DNA of 64,000 bases, taken from the NCBI RefSeq assembly GCF_002556635.1, contig NZ_MWMO01000012.1, positions 62,001 through 126,000 of the forward strand, given 5' to 3'. The translations under genes and the position numbers were made by a program. The stretch is from Novosphingobium sp. PC22D (lineage in GTDB: Bacteria; Pseudomonadota; Alphaproteobacteria; Sphingomonadales; Sphingomonadaceae). Positions 19,070 through 28,017 of this stretch are shown here, piece after piece; positions within the stretch are counted from its first letter, which is position 1, and each line of letters starts with the position of its first letter. The notes below the pieces were generated by a model, which saw only the letters and a program-made list of their open reading frames with translations, made no database searches and was not told the origin of the DNA.

Positions 19070-19560
19070 TCCGACGACGCCGCGAGCGCCGACTTCGCTT
19101 CTTCGAGCGAGGCGAGCCCCTCGCCGGCGAAACTCGCGACGAGATAGCCGACGGCGCCGACCACCAGCACCAGGAAGGCAAACTGCGCGAAGCGCCCGAG
19201 GCTCTGCGCGTCCATTGCCAGCGCGGTGAGCAGCCCGCCCCGGCGCATCGTCGCTGCCCGGCTCTTGGAGAGCTCCAGCGGGCCGGCTCCGCCCGAGATC
19301 AGCGCCGAGACGCTGATCCGCTCACGGAACCGCACGCCGAAGCGCTTGCGGTCGCTCCACTGGATGTATCCGACGAGCGAATGGCGGCCCACCGTCAGTT
19401 CGACGTATTCGCCGCGCGGCGGCGGATCGCTCATCATCGCGAGCATCCCGCGCGAGGACACGTCGAGCACGCGTGCATCGCCCTCGCCGCCCGAATGGCG
19501 CAGGTGGGCGGTGATGCCGGCCTTGATTCGCGGTTCTGTCCTGTCCGGTTCCTTCGCCAT
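19066..19560 (-). CDS. PilZ-domain-like protein with C-terminal membrane helix
   Basis: 164 aa. The N-terminal 100 residues resemble a PilZ domain: basic '[13 protein letters not shown]', then '[15 protein letters not shown]' matching the D/NxSxxG pattern, then strands ending '[12 protein letters not shown]'. A transmembrane helix follows at about 125-145. The RxxxR of canonical c-di-GMP-binding PilZ is not clear, so binding of c-di-GMP is uncertain. The protein probably faces the cytoplasm and is anchored by its tail. It ends within the rsmA stop codon and lies downstream of glcB on the same strand. Confidence 0.65.
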   Translation of the reverse strand: MAKEPDRTEPRIKAGITAHLRHSGGEGDARVLDVSSRGMLAMMSDPPPRGEYVELTVGRHSLVGYIQWSDRKRFGVRFRERISVSALISGGAGPLELSKSRAATMRRGGLLTALAMDAQSLGRFAQFAFLVLVVGAVGYLVASFAGEGLASLEEAKSALAASSD

Positions 19561-19622
19561 GCCGCTTGCTCTCCGGGAGATATCGCAAGTCTAAACGGCA
19601 AAGCTTGTCCGCGCATTAATGG

Positions 19623-19668
19623 CCGTCGCGGCGGTTCCCTTGCAAACCGCGGGGAGACGCCGCGACGG
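19623..19668 (-). terminator. Hairpin after glcB
   Basis: Perfect 11-bp stem CCGTCGCGGCG / CGCCGCGACGG (19623-19633 and 19658-19668), with a further inner TCCC/GGGA pairing. It begins 20 nt beyond the glcB stop. There is no U-tract, so intrinsic termination is possible but not certain. Confidence 0.45.
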
Positions 19669-19688
19669 ACCGAACCGGAAAAGCAGGG

Positions 19689-21797
19689 TCAGGCGGCGGC
19701 CTTCTTCTTCAGGCGCCAGGCATGGAGCAACGGCTCGGTATAGCCGTTGGGCTGTTCCACGCCCTTGAAGACGAGATCGCAGGCCGCCTGAAACGCGAGG
19801 CTGGTCTCCCAGTTGCCGGCCATCGGCTCGTAGAGCGGATCGCCCGCGTTCTGCGCATCGACCTTGGCCGCCATGCGCTTGAGCGAATCCATCACCTGTT
19901 CCTCGCTGCACACGCCGTGGAGCAACCAGTTCGCCATGTGCTGGCTCGAGATACGCAGCGTCGCGCGGTCTTCCATCAGCCCGACGTCGTTGATGTCGGG
20001 CACCTTCGAGCAGCCGACACCCTGGTCGATCCAGCGCACGACATAGCCGAGCAGGCCTTGCGCATTGTTGTCGAGCTCCGCGCGCACTTCCTCGTCGGAC
20101 CAGTTGGTCCCCAGCGCAAGCGGCACTTGCAGCAGTTCGTCGAGGCCGGGGATCGGATCGGCCGCCTTCTCGGGCTGGACCACGCCGAACACGTCGACCT
20201 CGTGATAATGCATCGCGTGGAGCGTTGCCGCTGTCGGCGACGGTACCCAGGCGGTGTTCGCGCCGGTCAGCGGATGGCCGATCTTCTCCGCGAGCATCGC
20301 CGCCATGCGGTCGGGCGCGGCCCACATGCCCTTGCCGATCTGCGCCCTGCCCGACAGGCCGTGCTTGAGCCCAATCGCGACGTTGCGCACTTCGTAGGCC
20401 TTGATCCACGTCGAGCCCTTGATCTCGCCCTTGCGGATCATCGGGCCGGCGCGCATCGAGGTATGGATCTCGTCGCCGGTGCGATCGAGGAAGCCGGTGT
20501 TGATGAAGACGATGCGGTCCTTCACCGCGTGGATGCAGGCGGCGAGGTTGGCCGACGTGCGCCGCTCCTCGTCCATCACGCCGACCTTGACGGTGTGGCG
20601 ATCGAGCCCGAGCAGGTCTTCCACGGCGTCGAACAGGTCGTTGGTGAAGGCGCACTCCTCGGGGCCGTGCATCTTCGGTTTGACGATGTAGATCGAGCCC
20701 TTGCGCGAATTGCCGTACTTGGCGAGCCCCTTCACGTCCTGCGCCGAAATCGCGCTGGTGATGACCGCGTCCATGATGCCCTCGGGGATCTCGCCGCCGT
20801 CGGGCATCAGGATCGCGGGGTTGATCATGAGATGGCCGACGTTGCGCACGAACAGCAAGCTGCGGCCCGGCAGGGTCACCGTCTCGCCTTCGCTCGTGGT
20901 GTAGCTCTTGTCGCCGGCGAGCTTGCGGGTGAGCGTCTTGCCGCCTTTCTCGAAGGTGTCTTCGAGATCGCCGCGAATAACGCCGAGCCAGTTGGTGTAG
21001 GCGAGCGTCTTGTCCTCGGCATCGACCGCCGCCACCGAATCCTCGAGATCGACGATCGTGGTGATCGCCGCTTCGAGCAGGATATCGGAAATCTGCGCAC
21101 GGTCGGACTTTCCGACTTCGCTGGTCGGATCGACCACGATTTCGATATGCAGCCCGTGCGAGCGGAACATGACGCCCTTGTCGGTCGTGCCGACGCGCTG
21201 TGCCGGATCGGCGAGGTCGACATCGAGCGAACCGACGTCCTTCCAGCTTCCCGCCGCGAGCGGCAGTGCCTTGTCGAGGAACATGCGGCCCGCCGCGATC
21301 ACCGCCGCGCCGCGCTTGGGGTCGTAGCCCTTGCCTTCCGCGTCGGGCGCGTCGAGCGCGTCGGTGCCGTAGTAGGCGTCGTAAAGGCTGCCCCAGCGCG
21401 CGTTGGCGGCATTGAGCAGGAAGCGCGCATTGAGCACGGGCACGACGAGCTGCGGGCCCGCCATCGTCGCGATCTCGGGATCGACGTTGGTGGTGCCGAT
21501 GGTGAAGTCGCCCGGCTCGGGGACGAGATAGCCGATCTCGGTCAGGAAGGCGCGGTACTCGCCCATGTCGATCGGCTTGCCACCGCGCGCGAGGTGCCAT
21601 TCGTCGATGTGCTGCTGGAACGAATCACGCTTCTCGAGCAGAGCCTTGTTGCGCGGAGCGAAGCGCGCGACGAGCGCGGCGAAGCCCTGCCAGAACGCAT
21701 CGGGCGCCATGCCGATCGGGGCGAGAACCTCGCTTTCGACGAAGCCCGCAAGCTCCGCATCGACACCAAGGCCTGCGCAATCAATCCTGTTCGTCAT
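19689..21797 (-). CDS. glcB: Malate synthase G
   Basis: 702-aa malate synthase G, condensing glyoxylate and acetyl-CoA to malate (glyoxylate shunt). The length is typical of isoform G. '[10 protein letters not shown]', '[18 protein letters not shown]', '[10 protein letters not shown]' and '[14 protein letters not shown]' are family landmarks, with the active-site Mg ligands and Arg in these segments. The C-terminal '[18 protein letters not shown]' carries the catalytic Asp region. It is a single minus-strand gene. Its 5' region is shared with a divergent small membrane protein gene. It would support growth on C2 units released by the catabolic genes of this window. Confidence 0.97.
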   Translation of the reverse strand: MTNRIDCAGLGVDAELAGFVESEVLAPIGMAPDAFWQGFAALVARFAPRNKALLEKRDSFQQHIDEWHLARGGKPIDMGEYRAFLTEIGYLVPEPGDFTIGTTNVDPEIATMAGPQLVVPVLNARFLLNAANARWGSLYDAYYGTDALDAPDAEGKGYDPKRGAAVIAAGRMFLDKALPLAAGSWKDVGSLDVDLADPAQRVGTTDKGVMFRSHGLHIEIVVDPTSEVGKSDRAQISDILLEAAITTIVDLEDSVAAVDAEDKTLAYTNWLGVIRGDLEDTFEKGGKTLTRKLAGDKSYTTSEGETVTLPGRSLLFVRNVGHLMINPAILMPDGGEIPEGIMDAVITSAISAQDVKGLAKYGNSRKGSIYIVKPKMHGPEECAFTNDLFDAVEDLLGLDRHTVKVGVMDEERRTSANLAACIHAVKDRIVFINTGFLDRTGDEIHTSMRAGPMIRKGEIKGSTWIKAYEVRNVAIGLKHGLSGRAQIGKGMWAAPDRMAAMLAEKIGHPLTGANTAWVPSPTAATLHAMHYHEVDVFGVVQPEKAADPIPGLDELLQVPLALGTNWSDEEVRAELDNNAQGLLGYVVRWIDQGVGCSKVPDINDVGLMEDRATLRISSQHMANWLLHGVCSEEQVMDSLKRMAAKVDAQNAGDPLYEPMAGNWETSLAFQAACDLVFKGVEQPNGYTEPLLHAWRLKKKAAA

Positions 21798-22060
21798 CGT
21801 TCCTCACATCGCCTTTCCCGACCGCTCGGAACGTCGGACGGGGTGGTTGGTCAAATAGATGTCCTGGGGAGGGAACGCGAGCGCCTATGGCGCAAGGCCG
21901 GGCGAATGGCAACAGCGGGCGGTCGCCGCGCCCTGTCGTCAGGCCTTACGCTGCTTGTCGGAATGATTTACAATCAATGCGGAATTAACCGTCTCGAACC
22001 CTGGAAACCGGGGACTGGCACAATGGTTGCTTATTAGTGGGCAGGAAAGAGGTTCTAGCG

Positions 22061-22351
22061 ATGCTCAGGAAAATCGGCAGGCTGTTCGTGATCAAGACGC
22101 GCTGGGAAGCCTACCTGATCATCTATGCGCTGGGCCTCGGCGCCACCGAACGAGGCAAGGTCTACCTCGACATCTTTCCCGGCATCGGCGGCAAGCTGCT
22201 GTTCCTCGCCTGCACCGGCGCGGTATTCCTCGCGGGCGCCAAGATCCTCGACTGCCTGAAATACGAACAGGCCGCCAAGGCGCAGGTCGCCTCGATCGAA
22301 CCGGCGAACGACGTAGCCGGCGTCTCCGAACCGGAGCGACGGCGCGCCTGA
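22061..22351 (+). CDS. Small conserved membrane protein
   Basis: 96 aa. It begins 'MLRKIGRLFVIKTRWEAYLI', with a first hydrophobic stretch at about residues 15-32 and a second at about 48-65, then a hydrophilic Ala/Glu-rich tail. ATG 22061 is chosen because AAAGAGG lies 9 nt upstream; a GTG at 22037 lacks this. No function is recognised. Similar short proteins with 'LGATERGKVYL' occur in sphingomonads as far as I recall. It converges on ssrA. Confidence 0.7.
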   Translation: MLRKIGRLFVIKTRWEAYLIIYALGLGATERGKVYLDIFPGIGGKLLFLACTGAVFLAGAKILDCLKYEQAAKAQVASIEPANDVAGVSEPERRRA

Positions 22352-22385
22352 GCGGCCCGGCCAGTTCTCGAAGATGTGGGGAAGT

Positions 22386-22712
22386 GGGGCGATTCTGTTG
22401 CCAGGCTCGCCCCGGGCCCCTGGAATCCGCTTCTGTTGCCCGGTGGGTCCAACCGCGTTCTAACTTTGTAACTTCAGGCCGTTAGGCCCTAGAATTACGC
22501 CGCGAGAGCAAGTGCTTCGTTGTCGTTGGCACTTATGAGTTTTGAGCCTTTAACGGGTTACTCAGCCCGGACGAAAACGCCGCTTTTCAACACACGTCGA
22601 TCCTAGTTCGGCCCCGTCATTTTCCCCGCCGGAGCGAGGAAGGTGGTGGAGCCGCCGGGTACCGCCCCCGGGTCCGCTGTGCCTATTGCACGCCGCAGTT
22701 TATCGTCATAGC
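22386..22712 (-). ncRNA. ssrA: Circularly permuted two-piece tmRNA
   Basis: On the minus strand the acceptor piece comes first and ends in GGCTCCACCA (3' end at 22644). A roughly 28-nt spacer follows, then the coding piece starting GGGGCCGAACTAGGATCGAC at 22615. GGGGCCG pairs with CGGCTCC to rebuild the acceptor stem. The tag frame at 22495-22530 encodes ANDNEALALAA and a TAA stop. The segment 3' of the tag holds two GGCAACAGAA repeats and a GGGGCGA/TCGCCCC hairpin (22386-22413). tmRNA rescues stalled ribosomes and tags the peptides. The outer ends (22712, 22386) are approximate. Confidence 0.95.
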
Positions 22713-22733
22713 CGACCGAAGCCGGCAGGACCC

Positions 22734-22761
22734 TATATAGGCGTAACGCCATGAATGTGAA
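22734..22761 (-). promoter_or_regulatory. ssrA promoter
   Basis: TTCACA (22756-22761), a 16-nt spacer and TATATA (22734-22739) on the minus strand, 20-odd nt ahead of the acceptor piece. The -10 sits in GCCTATATAGG, like the CCTATAT boxes of the polyamine promoters. Confidence 0.6.
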
Positions 22762-22775
22762 GTGAGCGATCCGCT

Positions 22776-23249
22776 TCAAGCCGCGGGTTTCTTGCGCAAT
22801 TCCTCAAGGATCGCGCGCAGCGTATCGAGCTGCGGATCGGTCGGCACGGTCGGTTCGGCCGAAGTGTCGGCCGCATTCTTCTTCTCTTCCTCGATCGCGT
22901 CCATGATCCGATTGACCGAGCGCACCAGCATGAACAGGACGAGCGCGATGATCAGGAAGTTGACGATCTGCGTGAGGAACGAGCCGTACCCGATCATCGC
23001 CACGCCGGCTTCCTTGAGCGCGTTGTAGTCCGACAGGCTGCCCTTGTAGTCGCCCGGCACGTCGCCGAGCAGGATGAAATAGCGCGAGAAGTCGATGTTG
23101 CCGAAGATCCAGCCGATCACCGGCATGATCACGCTTTCGGTGAGCGAGGTGACGATCTTGCCGAAGGCGGCGCCGATCATCACGCCGACCGCGAGATCCA
23201 GCACGTTCCCGCGCGCGATGAATTTCTTGAACTCTTCGAAAAGCGTCAT
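22776..23249 (-). CDS. mscL: Large-conductance mechanosensitive channel MscL
   Basis: 157-aa inner-membrane channel that opens under hypo-osmotic tension. It begins 'MTLFEEFKKFIARGNVLDLA', then TM1 'GVMIGAAFGKIVTSL' and a periplasmic loop containing 'DVPGDYKGSLSDYNALKEAG'. TM2 is 'FLTQIVNFLIIALVLFMLVR' near residue 95, and a cytoplasmic helix with 'ILEELRKKPAA' ends the protein. The start at 23249 fits the family's N-terminus; 20 more upstream residues in frame are Arg-rich and unlike MscL. It lies just upstream of the ssrA promoter, on the same strand. Confidence 0.96.
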   Translation of the reverse strand: MTLFEEFKKFIARGNVLDLAVGVMIGAAFGKIVTSLTESVIMPVIGWIFGNIDFSRYFILLGDVPGDYKGSLSDYNALKEAGVAMIGYGSFLTQIVNFLIIALVLFMLVRSVNRIMDAIEEEKKNAADTSAEPTVPTDPQLDTLRAILEELRKKPAA

Positions 23250-23417
23250 GCGCCGCCGTCCCTGTCTTGCCGCCCCTGGTCCGGGGCGATGGCCCGTTCC
23301 ATGCCGCAAGCCCGCGAGTGCGACAAGCGCCGCGATGCGCTTGCGCGGCCCGGCATGGTCGCTATCTATCCCGCTGTGGAGCAGGCGCGGCCCGCGCCTG
23401 GACGGAGGATCACACGA

Positions 23418-24023
23418 ATGTCCCTAGCCCCCCTCGCCCGCGCCTGGCGTTTCGTTCTCGCCGCGCTTGCCGTCGCCAGCCTTTCGGCCTGCGGCATCAA
23501 CTCGGTGCCGACCAAGCAGGAGGCGGCCAAGGCGAAGTGGGCCGACGTTCAGGCCGCGTTCCAGGAGCGCGCGAACCTCGTCCCCAACCTCGCCGCCGTG
23601 GTCAAGGGCGCGGCCGAGCAGGAGAAGGAAATCCTCACCAACGTGATCGAGGCCCGCGCCAGGGCGACCAGCATCCAGGTCGATGCCGAGGATCTCGACG
23701 ACCCGGCCAAGGTGCAGCAGTTCCAGCAGGCGCAGGACCAGTTCGGCGCGAGCCTGGGCCGCCTGCTCGTCAGCGTCGAGCAGTACCCGGATCTCAAGTC
23801 GATCCCCGGCTACACGAAGCTGCAGGACCAGCTCGAGGGCCAGGAAAACCGCATCCGCATCGCCATCAAGGACTACAACGAGGCGGTGCGCGACTATAAC
23901 ACCGAGGTTCGCGTCTTTCCGACGATGATCGGCGCGATGATCCGGGGCGCCCAGCCGATGACGCCCTATGCCGCGGTCACGCCGGGCGCGGAGACCGCGC
24001 CGGACCTCGAAGGCAAGCTCTGA
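23418..24023 (+). CDS. lemA: LemA family lipoprotein
   Basis: 201 aa. A lipoprotein signal (lipobox LSAC, about residues 22-25) is followed by the LemA helical domain: 'VQAAFQERANLVPNLAAVVK' near residue 45 and 'IKDYNEAVRDYNTEVRVFPT' near 155. ATG 23418 has GGAGG nine bases upstream. It leads a cluster with two TPM-domain genes, spaced 14 and 11 nt apart. LemA and TPM genes are often linked in bacteria; the molecular role is unclear, perhaps envelope quality control. Confidence 0.92.
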   Translation: MSLAPLARAWRFVLAALAVASLSACGINSVPTKQEAAKAKWADVQAAFQERANLVPNLAAVVKGAAEQEKEILTNVIEARARATSIQVDAEDLDDPAKVQQFQQAQDQFGASLGRLLVSVEQYPDLKSIPGYTKLQDQLEGQENRIRIAIKDYNEAVRDYNTEVRVFPTMIGAMIRGAQPMTPYAAVTPGAETAPDLEGKL

Positions 24024-24037
24024 GCGGAGGTTGAACG

Positions 24038-24817
24038 ATGCGGGCGGCGATCGCCTCCCTGCTGCTGCTGATCGGCGCGGCGCTGGTCTCGCCGCTCGCA
24101 GCGGCGCCCGAGTTTCCGAAGCTGACGGGACGCGTCACCGATGCCGCCAACGTCATTCCCGCCGACGTCGAGGCGCGGCTCGAAAGCAAGCTCGCCGATC
24201 TCGACAGGCAGACGCACCGGCAACTGGTGATCGCCACCCTGCCCAGCCTGCAAGGCTACGAGATATCGGATTACGGTTACCAGCTCGGCCGCGCCTGGGG
24301 CATCGGCGACAAGGAGCGCAACGACGGCGCGCTGCTGATCGTCGCGCCCAACGAGCGCAAGGTACGCATCGAGGTCGGCTACGGGCTCGAACCCGTGATC
24401 ACCGACGGCTTTTCCTCCGACGTCGTGCGCAATCTGATCGTTCCGCGCTTCAAGGCGGGCGACCTGCCCGGCGGCATCGAGGCGGGCGCGGATGCGCTGA
24501 TAACCCAGCTCCAGCTTCCTCCCGAAGAAGCCGCGCGCATCGCCGCCGAAGCCGATCGTGAGCCCGAGGGGATCAACCTCGGCACCGTGATCTTCTTCCT
24601 CTTCGTGTTCTTCTTCTTCATCCTGCCGATCCTGCGCGCTGCCTCCGGGCGTCGGGGTGGTCGTCGCCGGGGTTTCGGCGGGCCGATCATCTGGGCGCCG
24701 GGCATGTTCTCTGGCGGCTCGTCCGGCGGCGGCTGGTCGGGCGGCGGCGGATTCGGGGGCGGGTTTTCGGGCGGTGGCGGCAGCTTCGGCGGCGGCGGCG
24801 CGAGCGGAAGCTGGTAG
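24038..24817 (+). CDS. TPM-domain protein with Gly-rich C-terminus
   Basis: 259 aa. A signal peptide (to about residue 23) precedes a TPM domain (about 25-150: 'PKLTGRVTDAANVI', 'LVIATLPSLQGYEI', 'ERNDGALLIVAPNERKVRIE', 'VGYGLEPVITD'). A membrane helix lies at about 188-203, then an Arg patch and a long Gly/Ser tail. The family (YgcG-like, TLP18.3/Psb32/MOLO-1) acts at membranes. Some members are acid phosphatases or photosystem repair factors. It is the second gene of the LemA-TPM-TPM cluster, and its tail probably faces the cytoplasm. Confidence 0.88.
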   Translation: MRAAIASLLLLIGAALVSPLAAAPEFPKLTGRVTDAANVIPADVEARLESKLADLDRQTHRQLVIATLPSLQGYEISDYGYQLGRAWGIGDKERNDGALLIVAPNERKVRIEVGYGLEPVITDGFSSDVVRNLIVPRFKAGDLPGGIEAGADALITQLQLPPEEAARIAAEADREPEGINLGTVIFFLFVFFFFILPILRAASGRRGGRRRGFGGPIIWAPGMFSGGSSGGGWSGGGGFGGGFSGGGGSFGGGGASGSW

Positions 24818-24828
24818 AAGGGATCGGC

Positions 24829-25512
24829 ATGAAAGCGCCACGCTATCTTTCCGAGCAGGACCATGCCCGCGTCAGCGCCGCGGTCGGCCTCGCCGAGGCG
24901 CATACCGCGGGCGAAATCGTCACGATCATCGCCGAGCGCTCCGACGGCTATACCGACGTGGCGCTGGCATGGGCCGCTTTCGCCGCGATCCTCGCGCTGG
25001 GCGTGCTGGCGATCGCGCCCGAAGCCGCGCTCGATCTCTACGAGAACCTGACCGGAGGCTGGATCGTCGAATGGACGTCGCGCGAGATTTTCTTCCTTGC
25101 CGCGCTGGCGGCCACCTTCGCCTTCGGATGCGTGCTGCTCGTCCAGTTGTGGCAACCGCTTAAGTTCGGGCTGGTGCCATCCCCGATCAAGTCGGCACGG
25201 GTGCGCGATCGCGCCCTGCGCGCCTTTCGCATCGGCGCCGAGCGGCGCACGCACGGGCGCACCGGCATCCTCATCTATCTCTCGATGCGTGAGCGCCGCG
25301 CCGAGATCGTCGCCGACGAAGCGATCGCCACGCGCATCGACCCTGAAGTCTGGGGAGACGCGATGACGGCGATGCTCGACCAGATTCGCGCGGGCCGCGT
25401 CGCCGACGGGATGATCGCGGCGATCGAAGGCGTCGGCGCGGTGCTCGCGGACCACTTTCCGCCCGCCAGGGACGACCGCAATGAACTGCCCGACAGGTTG
25501 ATCGAAGTATGA
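24829..25512 (+). CDS. TPM-domain membrane protein
   Basis: 227 aa with two transmembrane helices (about 45-65 and 85-105) interrupting a TPM-like fold. 'VSAAVGLAEAHTAGEIVTII' comes before the membrane part, and 'RTGILIYLSMRERRAEIVAD' with 'MLDQIRAGRVADGMIAAIEG' after it. The final TGA overlaps the ATG of the Nudix gene by four bases, so expression is coupled to it. The pairing of a short membrane TPM with a Gly-rich TPM and LemA is seen in many proteobacteria. The function is not known. Confidence 0.85.
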   Translation: MKAPRYLSEQDHARVSAAVGLAEAHTAGEIVTIIAERSDGYTDVALAWAAFAAILALGVLAIAPEAALDLYENLTGGWIVEWTSREIFFLAALAATFAFGCVLLVQLWQPLKFGLVPSPIKSARVRDRALRAFRIGAERRTHGRTGILIYLSMRERRAEIVADEAIATRIDPEVWGDAMTAMLDQIRAGRVADGMIAAIEGVGAVLADHFPPARDDRNELPDRLIEV

Positions 25513-26045
25513 CAGCAGATGCCGATGCCCCCGAGCAGATCATGTGGGAGGGCCGTTTCATCACCGCGCGCAAGCGGGGCCGATGGGAATACGTCAGCCG
25601 CTCACGCGGTATCAAGGCAGCGGTCATCCTCGCGGTCGACGACGTGAACCATGTGATCCTCGTCGAACAGTACCGCGTTCCGCTCGGCCGCGCGTGCATC
25701 GAGCTTCCGGCGGGGCTCATCGGCGACCACGACGACGGTCCCGACGAAGACGCCACCGTCGCGGGCGCCCGCGAACTCGAAGAGGAAACCGGCTACGCCG
25801 CCGGGCGCATCGAGGCGGTGGGCGAGTTCTTCTCCTCGCCCGGCATGGTCAGCGAGAGCTTCACGCTGCTACGCGCGCACGAACTCACGAAGGTCGGCGA
25901 AGGCGGCGGTGTCGACAGCGAGAACATCACCGTCCACCGCGTGCCGCTCGACCGGATCGAGCAGGCGGTCGCCGAATGGCGCGCGCAGGGCTATGCGATC
26001 GACGTGAAGCTGCTGCTGCTGCTCGGCGCGAAGCTGCTCGGCTGA
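25509..26045 (+). CDS. Nudix hydrolase, ADP-ribose pyrophosphatase-like
   Basis: 178 aa. The Nudix box core 'ARELEEETGYAAGR' lies near residues 87-100, preceded by the substrate-sheet 'ILVEQYRVPLGRACIELPAG', which is typical of ADP-ribose or GDP-sugar pyrophosphatases. The first Gly of the box is shifted by an Asp-rich insertion (DHDDGPDEDA). It hydrolyses nucleoside diphosphate derivatives in the cytoplasm. It overlaps the TPM gene upstream (ATGA) and the small zinc-finger-like gene downstream (TGATG). Confidence 0.9.
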   Translation: MTADADAPEQIMWEGRFITARKRGRWEYVSRSRGIKAAVILAVDDVNHVILVEQYRVPLGRACIELPAGLIGDHDDGPDEDATVAGARELEEETGYAAGRIEAVGEFFSSPGMVSESFTLLRAHELTKVGEGGGVDSENITVHRVPLDRIEQAVAEWRAQGYAIDVKLLLLLGAKLLG

Positions 26046-26254
26046 TGCGCACGCGCCCGGCGGTCTGCGCGCGCAAGAAGCGCTTCGCCAGCGAGGACGA
26101 TGCCAACGCCGCCGCCGAACGCGCGCCCTTCGCTCTGCGCGCTTATCGCTGCGGGCTGTGCCGCCGGTGGCACCTCACCGGGCGCACCAAGGGGATGAAG
26201 CTGCCGCCGTTCGAACTGGCGCGAAGGAAGACGATGCGAACGCGCGCCGAGTGA
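26045..26254 (+). CDS. Small basic protein with C-C-C-H zinc-finger-like motif
   Basis: 69 aa, very basic. An early Cys ('AVCARKKRFAS', residue 8) is followed by 'YRCGLCRRWHLTGRTKG', giving CxxC...H spacing near residues 36-43. This looks like a small zinc-binding knuckle. ATG 26045 shares its A with the TGA of the Nudix gene, so it is probably made by termination-reinitiation. No function is recognised. DNA or RNA binding is possible from its charge, which is inference only. Confidence 0.7.
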   Translation: MRTRPAVCARKKRFASEDDANAAAERAPFALRAYRCGLCRRWHLTGRTKGMKLPPFELARRKTMRTRAE

Positions 26255-26277
26255 TAGCGCGCGCGCCGGTGCCTTGC

Positions 26278-27147
26278 TCAGAGCGTGGTGAAGATCGCGC
26301 CGAAGTCCTTGCCGCCGCCGCCAGCCTCGACGAAGGCCTCGTAGATCTTCATCGCGTGCTCGCCCATCGGCACCGAAGCGCCCGAGCTTTGCGCGCCCTG
26401 CATCGCGAGGCGCAGGTCCTTGAGCATCAGCGCAGAAGCGAAACCGCCCGCGTAGTCGTTGTCGGCGGGGCTCGTAACGCCGACACCGGCCGCCGGGGTG
26501 TAGTCGTTGAGCGACCAGTTATAGCCCGTGGCGTTGGAGCTGATCTCGTAGAACATCTGCGGGTCGAGCCCGGCTTTCTCGGCCAGCTTGAGCGCCTCGC
26601 ACGTGCCGATCATGTGGATCGCGAGCAGCATGTTGTTGCACATCTTGGCGACCTGCCCCGCGCCGATCGCGCCTGCGTGGATCACCTTCTTGGCCATTGG
26701 TTCGAGCACTTCGGAGGCCTTGGCGAAAGCCGCCTCGGTACCGCCGACCATGAAGGTCAGCGTGCCGCCGTTGGCCGCCGCGATCCCGCCCGAGACCGGC
26801 GCATCGACCATCTCGTAGCCCGCCTCGGCGGCAAGCTGGGCGACTTCGCGCGCGGTATCGACGTCGATCGTCGAGCAGTCGAGGAACAGCGCGCCCTGGG
26901 GGGCCTTGCCGATCACATCGGCGGTGTAGACGCCCTTCACGATCCCGCCATTGGGCAGCATGGTGACGACCGCATCGACGCCCGAGACCGCGTCGGGCAC
27001 GGCGGTAAAGGTCTCACAGCCGTTCTCGGCCGCGCGCGCCAGCGCCTCTTCGGACAAGTCGAAGGCATGGACCTCGTGCCCCGCCTTGACGAGGTTGGCG
27101 GCCATGCCGCCGCCCATGTTGCCAAGCCCGATGAATGCGATCTTCAT
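26278..27147 (-). CDS. mmsB: 3-hydroxyisobutyrate dehydrogenase
   Basis: 289-aa NAD-dependent beta-hydroxyacid dehydrogenase. The Rossmann motif is 'IAFIGLGNMGGGMAANLVKA' at the N-terminus. 'FLDCSTIDVDTAREVA', the substrate motif 'DAPVSGGIAAANGGTLTFMV' near 115, and catalytic Lys in 'GAGQVAKMCNNMLL' near 170 follow. 'FASALMLKDLRLAM' is typical of HIBADH. It oxidises 3-hydroxyisobutyrate to methylmalonate semialdehyde in valine breakdown. It is the last gene of the minus-strand valine cluster, 87 nt after the enoyl-CoA hydratase. The mmsA that would take the product onward is not in this window. Confidence 0.93.
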   Translation of the reverse strand: MKIAFIGLGNMGGGMAANLVKAGHEVHAFDLSEEALARAAENGCETFTAVPDAVSGVDAVVTMLPNGGIVKGVYTADVIGKAPQGALFLDCSTIDVDTAREVAQLAAEAGYEMVDAPVSGGIAAANGGTLTFMVGGTEAAFAKASEVLEPMAKKVIHAGAIGAGQVAKMCNNMLLAIHMIGTCEALKLAEKAGLDPQMFYEISSNATGYNWSLNDYTPAAGVGVTSPADNDYAGGFASALMLKDLRLAMQGAQSSGASVPMGEHAMKIYEAFVEAGGGGKDFGAIFTTL

Positions 27148-27234
27148 GTCGATGCTCCTCTCGCTCCCCGGCTCTGCGCCGGGGCAAATCCGCTGGGTAC
27201 TGTCCGAATCGTCAGGGTACGAAGACCCGTGCGG

Positions 27235-28017
27235 TCAGCGACCCTTCCAGACACCCGCGCGCTTCTCGACGAAGGCGGCCATGCCTTCGGCCTTGTCCTC
27301 GGTCGCGGTGAGGATCTGGAAGCTGCGGCGCTCGGCGAGCAGGCCGGTCTCGAGCGTGGTTTCGAAGGCGACGTTGACCAGTTCCTTGTTCACCATGGTC
27401 GCGAGCGGCGGCATCGCCGCGATCGCCTCGGCCGCCTTCATCGCCTCGTCCATGAGCTGATCGTGCGGCACGAGACGGCTGACGAGCCCCGAACGCTCGG
27501 CCTCGGCCGCGTCCATCATCCGGCCGGTGAGGCACATGTCCATCGCCTTGGCCTTGCCGACCGCACGGGTCAGACGCTGCGATCCGCCCATGCCCGGCGC
27601 GACGCCGAGCTTGACCTCGGGCTGGCCGAACTTGGCGTTTTCCGAAGCGATGATGAAATCGGCCATCATCGCCACCTCGCACCCCCCGCCGAGCGCGAAG
27701 CCGTTGACCGCCGCGATCCAGGGCTTGCGCACCTTGCGCACGAGATCGGCCTGCCAGCCGGAGAAGAAGTCTTCGGAGAAGAACTCGGCGCCGGTCTTCT
27801 CGAGCATTTCCTTGATGTCGGCGCCCGCCGCGAAAGCCTTGTCGCCCGATCCGGTGATGACGGCGCAAAGCTGCGACTTGTCGGCTTCGTACTTGGCGAA
27901 GGCGTCGATCAGTTCGGCGAGGACCGTGGAGTTGAGCGCGTTGAGCGCCTTGGGGCGGTTGAGCGTGATCAGCGTGACCGCGCCCTTGGTTTCGACCGTG
28001 ATCGTTTCGTAGCTCAT
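27235..28017 (-). CDS. Enoyl-CoA hydratase (valine catabolism)
   Basis: 260-aa crotonase. '[15 protein letters not shown]' is near residue 16 and the oxyanion hole '[11 protein letters not shown]' near 60. The second oxyanion strand and acid/base Glu are in '[16 protein letters not shown]' and '[20 protein letters not shown]', with both Glu positions occupied. It would hydrate methacrylyl-CoA or related enoyl-CoAs. The ATG at 28017 overlaps the TGA of the upstream hydrolase gene by 4 nt (ATGA). An ATG four codons further upstream is also possible. Context between HIBCH and HIBADH places it in valine degradation. Confidence 0.92.
   Translation of the reverse strand: MSYETITVETKGAVTLITLNRPKALNALNSTVLAELIDAFAKYEADKSQLCAVITGSGDKAFAAGADIKEMLEKTGAEFFSEDFFSGWQADLVRKVRKPWIAAVNGFALGGGCEVAMMADFIIASENAKFGQPEVKLGVAPGMGGSQRLTRAVGKAKAMDMCLTGRMMDAAEAERSGLVSRLVPHDQLMDEAMKAAEAIAAMPPLATMVNKELVNVAFETTLETGLLAERRSFQILTATEDKAEGMAAFVEKRAGVWKGR

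Noticed and set aside
22393..22440. Direct repeat TTCTGTTGCC as an operator
   Set aside because: Both copies fall inside the structured 3' part of the tmRNA coding piece.
22644..22712. A possible tRNA gene ending in CCA
   Set aside because: It is the acceptor piece of the permuted tmRNA; no anticodon arm exists and its 5' acceptor half is the start of the coding piece.
24700..24817. GGC-rich repeat at the end of the first TPM gene as a DNA repeat element
   Set aside because: It encodes the Gly/Ser tail common in this protein family and is explained by the coding sequence.
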